From: Amycolatopsis anabasis
Lineage (GTDB): Bacteria; Actinomycetota; Actinomycetes; Mycobacteriales; Pseudonocardiaceae
Direction: 5' to 3'
Length of the DNA stretch: 64,000 nt
Assembly: GCF_009765355.1 (NCBI RefSeq)
Contig: NZ_VTHK01000014.1
Coordinates: 62,001 to 126,000, forward strand
Shown here: piece by piece, positions 15,471-23,342 of the stretch
Layout of the letters: each line of letters opens with the position of its first letter
How positions within the stretch are numbered: the first letter of the stretch is position 1
Program-made: the position numbers and the translations under genes
Notes under the pieces: generated by a model
What the model saw: only the letters and a program-made list of their open reading frames with translations
The model's database searches: none
What the model was told of the DNA's origin: nothing

Positions 15471-16874
15471 TCAGCGGTCGATTTCGACGTTTTCGAGCAT
15501 GCCCAGTGCGTCCGGCACCAGGATCGCCGCCGAGAAGTACGTGCTGACCAGGTAGGAGATGATCGCCTTCTCGTTGACGCCCATGAACCGGACGTTCAGG
15601 CCGGGCTGGTATTCGTCCGGGATCCCGGTCTGGTGCAGGCCGATCACGCCCTGGTCCTCGAGCCCGGTGCGCATCGCGAGGATCGAGCTGGTGCCGGTCT
15701 TCGAGATCGGGATCTTGTTGCTGGGAAAGATCGGCACCCCGCGCCAGGTGACGATCTTGTGCCCGTCGATGTCCGTGGTGTCCGGGTAGAGGCCCCGGCT
15801 GCTGCACTCCCGGCCGATCGCCGCGATCGTGCGGGGGTGGGCCAGGAAGAACCGGGTCTTGCGCCGCCGGCACAGCAGTTCGTCGAGATCGTCCGGGGTG
15901 GGCGGCCCGGTGCGGGTGTAGATCCGCTGCCGCAGATCGGCGTTGTGCAGCAGGCCGAAATCGGGATTGTTGAGCAGCTCGTGCTCCTGGCGCTCGCGCA
16001 GCGCCTCGATGGTCAGCCGCAACTGCTGGTCGACCTGGTCCATCGGGTTGTTGTAGAGATCGGCGACCCGGCTGTGCACGCGCAGCACGGTCTGCGCCAG
16101 GCTCAGCGAGTACTCCCGGGGCGAGACCTCGTAGTCGACGTAGGTTCCCGGCAGTTCGGCCTCGCCCTCATGGCCCGCGGACAGGGCGATCTCGGCCTCA
16201 CCGTGCTTGTTCTGCGCCGGATCCCGCCGGCTCATGGCCTGTTCCAGATGCGTCCGCAACGACTCGGACCGCTCGCTCACCTCCTCGACCGCCTGCCGCG
16301 GCAGGGACAGGATGGTCACCGGGGTGACCGCCTTGACGGTGAATTCGGCGATGCCGCCCGATTCGCCGAGCACCCGCTGGCCGAAGAACCGCCCGTCGGC
16401 GAGCACGTCCAGCACGACCTGATCGCCGTACTCACCGGTGCCGATCTTGTTCACCTTGCCGTGCGCGATCAGGAACACCCGGTCGGCGGGGTTGCCGAAC
16501 TCGAGGATCACGTCACCCGGGGCGTATTCGGCCTGTTCGAACCGTTCGGCCAGCGCGGCGAGCGCCGCCTCGTCCTCGAATTCGCGCAGCAGCGGCAGTT
16601 CGCGCAGTTCCTGGGGGATGACCTGGATGTCCTCGCCGACGTTGGTGAAGGTCACCCGGCCGTCGCCGACGGTGTAGCTCATCCGGCGGTTCACCCGGTA
16701 GGTGCCGCCCGGCGCGTTCTCCCACGGCAGCATGCGCACCAGCCACCGCGAGGTGATGGCCTGCATCTGCGGTTCGGACTTGGTCGTGGTCGCCAGGTTG
16801 CGGGCGGCGGCGGTGTTCAGGCTCTGCTGCGAGGGTCCGCCGTTGACGCGTACGTCCGGCTCGGTCACAGTCAC
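15471..16874 (-). CDS. Family 2B encapsulin shell protein with cyclic-nucleotide-binding-like insert, copy 1
   Basis: 467 residues. The protein combines an HK97-type shell fold (N-terminal arm SLNTAAARNLATTTKSEPQM; C-terminal part with YNNPMDQVDQQLRLTIEALR, TWRGVPIFPSNKIPIS and GVNEKAIISYLVSTYFSAAI) with an inserted cyclic-NMP-binding-like domain at about 95-205 (GDVILEFGNPADRVFLIAHG). This is the SrpI/EshA-like family 2 encapsulin layout; older annotations call such proteins Crp-type regulators, but no DNA-binding domain is present. Family 2B shells enclose terpene cyclases. The GTG start at 16874 overlaps the stop of the geosmin synthase gene by 4 bp (GTGA). The PRTIAAIGREC element differs slightly from copy 2. 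Confidence 0.88.
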   Translation of the reverse strand: MTVTEPDVRVNGGPSQQSLNTAAARNLATTTKSEPQMQAITSRWLVRMLPWENAPGGTYRVNRRMSYTVGDGRVTFTNVGEDIQVIPQELRELPLLREFEDEAALAALAERFEQAEYAPGDVILEFGNPADRVFLIAHGKVNKIGTGEYGDQVVLDVLADGRFFGQRVLGESGGIAEFTVKAVTPVTILSLPRQAVEEVSERSESLRTHLEQAMSRRDPAQNKHGEAEIALSAGHEGEAELPGTYVDYEVSPREYSLSLAQTVLRVHSRVADLYNNPMDQVDQQLRLTIEALRERQEHELLNNPDFGLLHNADLRQRIYTRTGPPTPDDLDELLCRRRKTRFFLAHPRTIAAIGRECSSRGLYPDTTDIDGHKIVTWRGVPIFPSNKIPISKTGTSSILAMRTGLEDQGVIGLHQTGIPDEYQPGLNVRFMGVNEKAIISYLVSTYFSAAILVPDALGMLENVEIDR

Positions 16875-19021
16875 AATGCGTCCACCAATCGAGTCGTGTG
16901 GCTAATTTGCGGGACTTCGATGCGCCGCGGGGCCTGGTAGCGGCCGGTCACCTGCGACCAGTGCAGGTCACCGGCGAGCCGCTGACGCAGCCCCGTGACG
17001 TAACGGTCCAGCGCGTTCCGCGCCTTCGCGTCCACTTCGTGCGGTGCGGGCAGCCCCTGGGCGGCGTCCTCGAACTGGCGCAGCCGGGACTCGGTGAGGT
17101 CGGCGAGGACCCCCGCGGCGTGTCGCGGGTCGCTGCCGAAGAACCGCTGCACGATCAGGACGCCGTTGTTGATCTCGCCTTCGTCCTCGATCTCCTTTCG
17201 GTAGGAGAAAATGTCGTTTCGCAACGAGCTGATGTCGGCGTGGTTCTCGGCCAGCGAGCGCACCACCCGGCTGCCGAGCACCTCCGGCGGCAGCTCGATG
17301 CCGAGCGCGAACCGGACCAGGGCCGTGGCGAATTCCGCGCCGGCGGTCTTCCGCCGCATTTCCAGGTAGTCCACCGGATCGGGGACCCGGTTCTGGATCA
17401 GATTGGCCAGCTCCCACAGCCAGCTGCCGACGAATTCCTCGAGGTGCCCGGCGAATTCGCGCCGCCGTTCGGCGGGCAGGGCGGACGCGGTGCGCGTCCA
17501 CAGATCGGCGAGGCCGCGTTCCACCGGCGTGGCCGGGACCGGATTCGGCGCGGCATCCTCCGGCAGGAACCTCCGCAGCCGTTCGACGAAAGCCTTCGCC
17601 CCGGCCAGGTTCCGGGAGCGTTTGAAGGCCGCCACGAAGAAGTCGTCGGCGAACCGCGCCCAGATGTGCCAGTCGTTGACCAGTTCGAGGTTCTCCGGCG
17701 ACGCCTCGGGATGGGTGGCCGCCGCGAACAGGCCGTGGTCGGCGGCGGCGAACTCCCGCCCGGTCCAGATCCCGGAACCGTCGAGCATGCCCATTCCCCG
17801 CGCCCAGTCCGTGGCGTGCCGCCGGACCGCCGCCAGCCCCGGGTGGACGCGCACCGGGTACGGCATGCCGAACCGCGGCAGTTCGATCGCGCCCGCCGGT
17901 CGCGGTCCCACCCAGGTGTTCTCCAGCCGATGCCGCATGCCCACGGCGATCGAGCGGACGCGTGCGGCCGAGGTGCCCAGGCCGATCGGCCCGCCGAGCA
18001 GCGGATGCCGGTCCGGTGCGCCACCGCCGTTCATGTACCGGCTGGACCGCAGGTGCCATTCGTGCCCGCCGGACTGCCAGTCCTGCAGGCCCTTGGCGTA
18101 CGCCAGCACGGCGGCCTGGTCCGCCGGGCCCGTGCCGTGTTCGGCGAACAGCGGCGCCAGTTCGGTGAGGACGGTGTTCTCGAACTGGTGCAGCCGGGAG
18201 GTCAGCAGGTCGTTGACCACCTCGGCGGCCTCCTGCGTGGGCAGGTCGAAGAACTTCTCCACGACCAGCACCCCGTTGTTGATCTCCCCTTCGCTTTCGG
18301 TCTCCCGCTGGTAGGAGAACAGGTCGTTGCGGAGGTGGACCGCGTCGGAGAAGGTGTCCCGGAGCACGCGCAGCGGCCGCGTCCGCGCCAGCACCGCCGG
18401 CACCTCCGCGTCCACGGCGTGTTCGACCAGGTTCGCCGACCAGGGCGCGCCGCCGACCCGCCGCCGCATCTGGATGTAGTCGATCGGATTGGGCACCCGG
18501 TCGGAGCTGATGTTCTCCAGTTCCCACAACGATTCGTTGAGCAGGTGCCGGGTGCTCTCCGCGAACCGGCGGCGCCAGTCCGCGGACCGCGCGGGGACCG
18601 TGCGGGCCCACAGATCGGCCAGGCCGCGTTCGACCGGATTGGTCGGTTCCGGGATGGCGCTGTCGTCGACCGGCATGAACGCGGCCAGCCGGTCGAGATA
18701 CTCCCGGGCCCCGGCGAGATCGCCGGTGCGCTTGTACACCTGGAGAAAGTGGTCGTCGAAGAAGAACACCCAGACGTACCAGTCGGTGATCAGATCGAGG
18801 TCCGCGGCCGACGTGTCCGGGTGGGTGTACCCGCACAGCAGCGCGTAGTCGTGGGATTCCAGGTCGGCCGGATCCCAGATCAGCTCGCCGTGCGGGTCCT
18901 CCGCGTCGAGCATGCCCATCTCGCGCGCCCACACCCGGGTGTGCGCGCGAGCACCGTCCACATGCGGACTCAGCCGCGCCGGGTACGGCAGGTAGAACTC
19001 GGGCAGTTCGAACGGCTGCAT
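16871..19021 (-). CDS. geoA: Geosmin synthase, two-domain terpene cyclase, predicted encapsulin cargo
   Basis: 716 residues, close to Streptomyces geosmin synthase in size and sequence. The N-terminal domain (1-330), which in the family makes germacradienol from farnesyl diphosphate, has the metal motif DDHF (89-92) and the NSE triad N232/S236/E240 in NDLFSYQRE. The C-terminal domain (about 385-690), which converts germacradienol to geosmin, has DDFF (459-462), where the well-known enzyme has DDYY, and N602/S606/E610 in NDIFSYRKE. The linker holds a Gly-rich conserved-looking stretch GGPIGLGTSAARVRS (343-357). ATG at 19021 lies 7 bp beyond the stop of encapsulin copy 2, and its stop overlaps the start of copy 1. 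Confidence 0.92.
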   Translation of the reverse strand: MQPFELPEFYLPYPARLSPHVDGARAHTRVWAREMGMLDAEDPHGELIWDPADLESHDYALLCGYTHPDTSAADLDLITDWYVWVFFFDDHFLQVYKRTGDLAGAREYLDRLAAFMPVDDSAIPEPTNPVERGLADLWARTVPARSADWRRRFAESTRHLLNESLWELENISSDRVPNPIDYIQMRRRVGGAPWSANLVEHAVDAEVPAVLARTRPLRVLRDTFSDAVHLRNDLFSYQRETESEGEINNGVLVVEKFFDLPTQEAAEVVNDLLTSRLHQFENTVLTELAPLFAEHGTGPADQAAVLAYAKGLQDWQSGGHEWHLRSSRYMNGGGAPDRHPLLGGPIGLGTSAARVRSIAVGMRHRLENTWVGPRPAGAIELPRFGMPYPVRVHPGLAAVRRHATDWARGMGMLDGSGIWTGREFAAADHGLFAAATHPEASPENLELVNDWHIWARFADDFFVAAFKRSRNLAGAKAFVERLRRFLPEDAAPNPVPATPVERGLADLWTRTASALPAERRREFAGHLEEFVGSWLWELANLIQNRVPDPVDYLEMRRKTAGAEFATALVRFALGIELPPEVLGSRVVRSLAENHADISSLRNDIFSYRKEIEDEGEINNGVLIVQRFFGSDPRHAAGVLADLTESRLRQFEDAAQGLPAPHEVDAKARNALDRYVTGLRQRLAGDLHWSQVTGRYQAPRRIEVPQISHTTRLVDAL

Positions 19022-19028
19022 ACCGCGG

Positions 19029-20441
19029 TCAGCCTTCCCGGCCGAGCTCGACGTTCTCCAGGACGGCGAGGGCGTCGGGCACCAGGATGGCGGCGGAGTA
19101 GTAGGCGCTGACCAGGTAGGAGATGAGCGCCTTCTCGTTGATGCCCATGAAGCGGACGTTCAGGCCGGGCTGGTATTCGTCCGGGAGCCCGGTCTGGTGC
19201 AGGCCGATCACCCCCTGGTTCTCCAGCCCCGTCCGCATCAGCAGGATCGAGCTCGTGCGCTTGTCGCTGACGCCGATCTTGTTGCACGGGAAGATCGGCA
19301 CGCCCCGCCAGGCGGGCACCTTGTTGCCGTTGACGTCCGTGCTGTGCGGGTAGAGGCCGCGGCGGTTGCATTCCCGGCCGAACGCCGCGATCGTGCGGGG
19401 ATGCGCGAGGAAGAACGCGGGCTGCTTCCACACCAGGGTGAGCAGTTCGTCCAGGTCGTCCGGGGTCGGCGGGCCGGTCCGGGTGTGGATGCGCTGGGAC
19501 AGATCGGCGTTGTGCAGCAGGCCGAACTGCCGGTTGTTGACCAGCTCGTTCTCCTGGCGTTCGCGCAGGGCCTCGATGGTCAGCCGCAGCTGTTGCTGGA
19601 TCTGGTCCATCGGGTTGTTGTAGAGATCGGCGACCCGGCTGTGCACGCGTAGGACGGTCTGCGCGACGCTCAGCTCGTACTCGCGCGGTTTCAGCTCGTA
19701 GTCGACGAACGTGCCGGGCAGTTCGGGCTCGCCCTCGTGCCCGGAAGTCAGTTCGATTTCGGCCTCGCCGAACGCGTTCTGCTTGGCCGGGGGCTGGGAC
19801 GTGAACCGTTCGAGGTGTTCGCGCAGGCTGTCGGACTGACCGACCAGTTGCTCGAACTGCTCCTGCGAAAGCCTCAGCAGCGTGCACGGTGTGACGGCCT
19901 TGACGGTGTATTCCCAGTAGTCGTCCGATTCGAGCACCGCGCGGTAGCTGAAGTGGTCGCCGTTGGCCAGCACGTTCAGGATGGTCTGATCGCCGTATTC
20001 CCCGGTGCCGATCCGGTTCAGTTTGCCGTGCGCGACCAGGAAGATCTGGTCGGCCGGCTGTCCTTCCGCGACGACCACGTCGCCCGGTTCGAACTCCTCC
20101 TGGACGAACCGTTCGGCCAGTGCGGCCAGCACCTCCTCGTCCTCGAAGTCCCGCAGCATGGGAAGCTCGCGCAGCTCCTGGGGGACCACCTGTACCTCGG
20201 CGCCGGTACTGGTGAAGGTCACGCGGCCGTCACCCACGGTGTAACTGAGCCGGCGGTTCACCCGGAAGGTGCCACCGGAAGCCTGTACCCACGGCAGCAG
20301 GCGCAGCAGCCATCGTGAGGAGATGCCCTGCATCTGCGGTTCGGACTTGGTCGTCGTCGCCAGGTTGCGTGCGGCGGCTGTGTTCAAACTTTGCTGCGGC
20401 TGACCATTTTCAACATCAAGTTCTGGCTCGGTCACAGTCAC
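19029..20441 (-). CDS. Family 2B encapsulin shell protein with cyclic-nucleotide-binding-like insert, copy 2
   Basis: 470 residues, clearly paralogous to copy 1 along the whole length: the same arm (SLNTAAARNLATTTKSEPQM), the cNMP-binding-like insert (GDVVVAEGQPADQIFLVAHG) and the shell end (GINEKALISYLVSAYYSAAI). The insert is the most diverged part. GTG at 20441 is chosen by alignment with copy 1 (VTVTEPE against VTVTEPD), although the frame is open to 20483. It is the first gene of the minus-strand run encapsulin-geosmin synthase-encapsulin-polyprenyl synthase and follows a 0.9-kb noncoding region. Two different shell genes suggest a mixed shell; co-assembly is inferred. Confidence 0.87.
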   Translation of the reverse strand: MTVTEPELDVENGQPQQSLNTAAARNLATTTKSEPQMQGISSRWLLRLLPWVQASGGTFRVNRRLSYTVGDGRVTFTSTGAEVQVVPQELRELPMLRDFEDEEVLAALAERFVQEEFEPGDVVVAEGQPADQIFLVAHGKLNRIGTGEYGDQTILNVLANGDHFSYRAVLESDDYWEYTVKAVTPCTLLRLSQEQFEQLVGQSDSLREHLERFTSQPPAKQNAFGEAEIELTSGHEGEPELPGTFVDYELKPREYELSVAQTVLRVHSRVADLYNNPMDQIQQQLRLTIEALRERQENELVNNRQFGLLHNADLSQRIHTRTGPPTPDDLDELLTLVWKQPAFFLAHPRTIAAFGRECNRRGLYPHSTDVNGNKVPAWRGVPIFPCNKIGVSDKRTSSILLMRTGLENQGVIGLHQTGLPDEYQPGLNVRFMGINEKALISYLVSAYYSAAILVPDALAVLENVELGREG

Positions 20442-20726
20442 GCCAAAAACCACCAATCCGTAGTCGCCCCGTCGGGCGCTCAAACTCAGGAGGAGGGTGT
20501 TCGATTGAAGAGGTGTCGATTCAAGAACGTGAGCCGCTTGCCGGTGCTCGACCTTATTCCCGCCTGATCAATTTCCGGCGTCGGCGGAAGTTGACGCTAG
20601 CACCGCCGTCGTAGTCCCGTACAGTCACCCGAAAGGGCGACCTAATGGGAATAGATTAATCTCAGCCACGATTTGATTTACTCACTCGATCCGGTGCGGG
20701 TAATCGAACCCAAAGTAGAACTTCGC

Positions 20727-20744
20727 CCGAGTTATTTCACTCGG
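20727..20744. promoter_or_regulatory. Interrupted palindrome CCGAGT-N6-ACTCGG
   Basis: Perfect 6-bp arms around TATTTC, within the AT-rich patch about 290 bp upstream of the encapsulin copy 2 start. It could be an operator for the geosmin/encapsulin operon; the regulator is unknown. Confidence 0.35.
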
Positions 20745-21257
20745 CCCTACCAGTGCGCCGCGAGGTCGGTTGTCGGGCGCGGCGGGGGCGGCTCACCTAG
20801 TGCAGCCCGACTGCTCCGTTCGAGACCCTGATCATCGAGGTTGCGCCACGTGCGAAGCACTGCTAGTTCCCTTGTCGTACAACAAGATCAGCTAGCGCTC
20901 GACCGAACAGCCGGGGCCGGTCACCTCCCGTAGTGGGCCTCGCCACGGTTGGCCTAGCGGAGCGTCTGCCGGGGTGTTTCCGCGGGGTGCTCCGCTGTCC
21001 CACCGTGCGGGCCGGTCGCGGGCTACTGGCGAAACAGTGAAGCCCAGGTGATCGGAAAAGCCACTCGGATGAAATGCGGGGGCCACTCTTGTGGGGTCCG
21101 GGCGTGGTGGCTAGCTTGGGCCGTGGCGCTGGACGCCGGATTAACACGACAATTATCCACCTATTTCGGTGTCAACTTGTTTATGGGTCGCGGGGGAGGT
21201 TTAACACCCTTTTTCGAACTTCACGGTGGTGGGCATCCCGGCAGTGTCTGTGGTTCG

Positions 21258-21321
21258 CGGCTGGCCGGCACATATACCGCCAGCCGGAGTCGACAACCGC
21301 GCCGCCGACTCCGGCTGGCGG
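21258..21321 (+). promoter_or_regulatory. Two competing hairpins in the leader of the DUF4239 gene
   Basis: A perfect 16-bp inverted repeat pairs 21277-21292 with 21306-21321 (CCGCCAGCCGGAGTCG and its complement, 13-base loop). The same left arm can instead pair with 21258-21265 (CGGCTGGC with 21279-21286). The two structures exclude each other. The element ends 52 bp before the ATG at 21374. This layout is that of an attenuator or a regulated leader; function is inferred from structure alone. Confidence 0.55.
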
Positions 21322-21373
21322 CCCTCGTCGTAGTCATGAGCCGTCAAAGCCTGGGCAGGTCGGAGAGGAATTG

Positions 21374-22144
21374 ATGAGTATCTTTCTGAGTGGCCTGTTG
21401 TGGGTCTTCGGCGCGGTCGTCGTCGGTGCGGTGGTCGGTTACCTCGTCCGCCGGTTCGGCCTGGACGAGGGCAGGCCCGGCAACAACGACGCCGCCGGCC
21501 AGGTGTTCACCATCGTCGGCGGGCTGAACGCGGTGGTGATCGCCTTCGTGCTGGTTTCCCTGTACGACGGGGTGAGTGCCGCCCAGGACGGTTCGTACAA
21601 GGAGGCCAACAGCCTGGTCGCGGCGACCTGGGCCGCCGATTCGCTGCCGGAGCCCACCCGGGCCCAGGCGCGGGAGATCAGCCGGGCCTATGCGACCACC
21701 GTGGCGGAACAGGAATGGCCCCAGCTGCGTTCGGGCGAGCAGGTGGCCGGGCCGGGCTGGCAGCACCTGGACCAGCTGCGTGACGTGGTCGAGCAGGCGC
21801 AGTTGTCCGATGACGCCCAGGGCTGGATGGCCGACCAGAAGAAAGAGGCCATGACGCAGCTCGCCGAGCTCTACCAGGCCCGTCAGGCGCGGCTGACCGA
21901 GGCGAACGACCCCGGTATCGGCACGGTCGTCTGGTGCGTCCTCGTGCTCGGCAGCGTCATCACGGTGTTGCTGCCGAACCTGTTCGGCGGCACGAAAATG
22001 GTGACGCACGTGATCATCGTGTCCACTTTGGCCGGAACGCTCGCCCTACTGCTCTTCGGGATCTACCAGCTGCAGAATCCGTACACCGGCGGGGCGAAGG
22101 TGGAACCCGACGCCTTCAAATGGGCACTGGAACGGCTGCGCTGA
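21374..22144 (+). CDS. DUF4239 (bestrophin-like) membrane protein, second member
   Basis: 256 residues with the DUF4239 plan: N-terminal helices at about 5-22 and 45-65, a soluble part with ANSLVAATWAADSLPEPTRA, and C-terminal helices at about 190-209 and 215-235. It shares this plan, but little sequence, with the protein of 9064-9858. ATG at 21374 has GAGAGGA just upstream. A 16-bp hairpin lies in its leader. The next gene starts 5 bp after its stop, so they form one unit. Function is not known for the family. Confidence 0.72.
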   Translation: MSIFLSGLLWVFGAVVVGAVVGYLVRRFGLDEGRPGNNDAAGQVFTIVGGLNAVVIAFVLVSLYDGVSAAQDGSYKEANSLVAATWAADSLPEPTRAQAREISRAYATTVAEQEWPQLRSGEQVAGPGWQHLDQLRDVVEQAQLSDDAQGWMADQKKEAMTQLAELYQARQARLTEANDPGIGTVVWCVLVLGSVITVLLPNLFGGTKMVTHVIIVSTLAGTLALLLFGIYQLQNPYTGGAKVEPDAFKWALERLR

Positions 22145-22149
22145 TCGCC

Positions 22150-23319
22150 ATGCCGACGAAGTGGCCGCGGTCGGCCGGACTCGTCCCGGTCGCCGTCCTG
22201 CTGGCCTTCTCGGTGCCGGTGGCTCCCGCGGCGGTGGCCGATCCGCCCGGTTGCCCGATCTTCCGGGTCCAGAGCCCGGGCGCCGCCGGACAGTCCACTG
22301 TGGTCCGTATCGAACTGCCCGGTGGCGCCACCACGACGGTGGCCCGGCTCGATCGCCAGGTGAACGCGATCGGTTACGCGCGTGCCCAGGACCGGGCGTA
22401 CGGGGTGGACCGCCGCGGGCACGCGGTCACCCTCGACCGGCGCGGCGTGCTGACCGATCTCGGCCGGATGCGGGGCGTCTTCGTCAACGCGACGGCCGGT
22501 GCGGTCGACGGGAACCGCTGGTACGTCAAGCGGGCGAGCACTCTGTACACAGTGGACATAGACCCGGCGAGCCCGGGTTTCCGCACCGTGCTGAAGCGGA
22601 CGTTGCTGCGCCCGGTGGCGCTGGCCGCCGGTGTGGACGATTTCGACTTCGATCCCGCGGACGGCCTGCTGCACGGCGTTTCGTCGCTGCCCCACGGTCC
22701 CGGTGCGGTGGTGACCGTCAATCCGGTCACCGGCGAGGTGCGGAAGGAAGGCCGCACGCGGTTGCCGGAGAGCACGGCGTTCGGCGCGGTGTCCCTCGGA
22801 CCGGACCGGGCGCTGTACGTCACCGCGAACGACACCGGGCACCGCAGCCGGTTGCTCCGGATCACCCGCGACGGCGCGGTGACCGAACTCGCGACCGGCC
22901 CCGCCTTCCACAGCACCGACGCGACCGGCTGCTTGTCCGTGCCCCCGCCGACGTCACCGACCCCGACGCCCACACCGACCCCGACACCCACACCGGCGCC
23001 CACACCCACGCCCACACCGAGCCCGCCACCGACGCCCGTACCGCCGCCTCCGCCCCCGCCTCCCGCGGTCTTGCCGGTGCGGCCGCCCCTGCCCGCGCTC
23101 CCCGCGCCGCCCCCACCCGCGGCTCCGGCCCCCGCACCGCCCGCCAAACCACCGGCCCCGCCTCCCAAGCCCGCGAAGACCACCGCCAGTCCGGCGAAGA
23201 CCCGGGCGGCGAGCCCCGAGCGGGAGTCGAACGCGAAGAAGCTGCGCCGGTGGAGCCTCGCCGTGGTGGTGCTCATCCTCGGCGCCGGGGCGGCCATGCG
23301 TGCGGCTGCCCGCCGCTGA
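22150..23319 (+). CDS. Secreted beta-propeller-like protein with long Pro-rich tail and C-terminal membrane helix
   Basis: 389 residues. A signal peptide (PVAVLLAFSVPVAPAAVA) is followed by a domain of about 240 residues with repeated strands such as AIGYARAQDRAYGVDRRGHA and LYVTANDTGHRSRLLRITRD, which looks like a DUF6923-type propeller. Residues about 265-345 are a run of Pro-Thr and Pro-only sequence, then an Ala/Lys stretch and a C-terminal hydrophobic helix (WSLAVVVLILGAGAAMRAA) with Arg at the end. It should be anchored in the membrane with the propeller outside and the Pro-rich tail spanning the wall. ATG at 22150 is 5 bp after the DUF4239 stop. The role is unknown. Confidence 0.65.
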   Translation: MPTKWPRSAGLVPVAVLLAFSVPVAPAAVADPPGCPIFRVQSPGAAGQSTVVRIELPGGATTTVARLDRQVNAIGYARAQDRAYGVDRRGHAVTLDRRGVLTDLGRMRGVFVNATAGAVDGNRWYVKRASTLYTVDIDPASPGFRTVLKRTLLRPVALAAGVDDFDFDPADGLLHGVSSLPHGPGAVVTVNPVTGEVRKEGRTRLPESTAFGAVSLGPDRALYVTANDTGHRSRLLRITRDGAVTELATGPAFHSTDATGCLSVPPPTSPTPTPTPTPTPTPAPTPTPTPSPPPTPVPPPPPPPPAVLPVRPPLPALPAPPPPAAPAPAPPAKPPAPPPKPAKTTASPAKTRAASPERESNAKKLRRWSLAVVVLILGAGAAMRAAARR

Positions 23320-23342
23320 CCCGGTCTGTCAGACTCATCGTG

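Larger units (their letters stand above)
20442..21373. other. Long intergenic region between the divergent encapsulin and DUF4239 genes
   Basis: About 930 bp without a convincing gene on either strand; open frames here lack ribosome sites and family resemblance. It contains AT-richer patches (about 20640-20760 and 21140-21230), unlike the rest of the window, so it should hold the promoters of the divergent geosmin/encapsulin operon and the DUF4239 operon. Recognisable pieces are an interrupted palindrome at 20727-20744 and a pair of mutually exclusive hairpins at 21258-21321. A noncoding RNA is possible, but I see no known RNA family. Confidence 0.6.

Noticed and set aside
15471..16874. Crp/Fnr-type transcription factor
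   Set aside because: A cNMP-binding-like domain is present, but there is no helix-turn-helix; the flanking sequence fits the HK97-type shell of family 2B encapsulins.
14376..16940. Very long open frame on the plus strand opposite the polyprenyl synthase and encapsulin genes
   Set aside because: It is a GC-bias shadow: Arg/Gln/His/Pro-rich, no family resemblance, and it is fully antisense to genes with clear domains.
16898..19111. 737-codon open frame opposite the geosmin synthase
   Set aside because: Composition is that of an antisense shadow of a high-GC gene; no ribosome site or motif.
20860..21060. Structured RNA such as RNase P RNA, tmRNA or a ydaO-type riboswitch
   Set aside because: None of the conserved cores of these RNAs could be found; only generic GC-rich pairing is visible.
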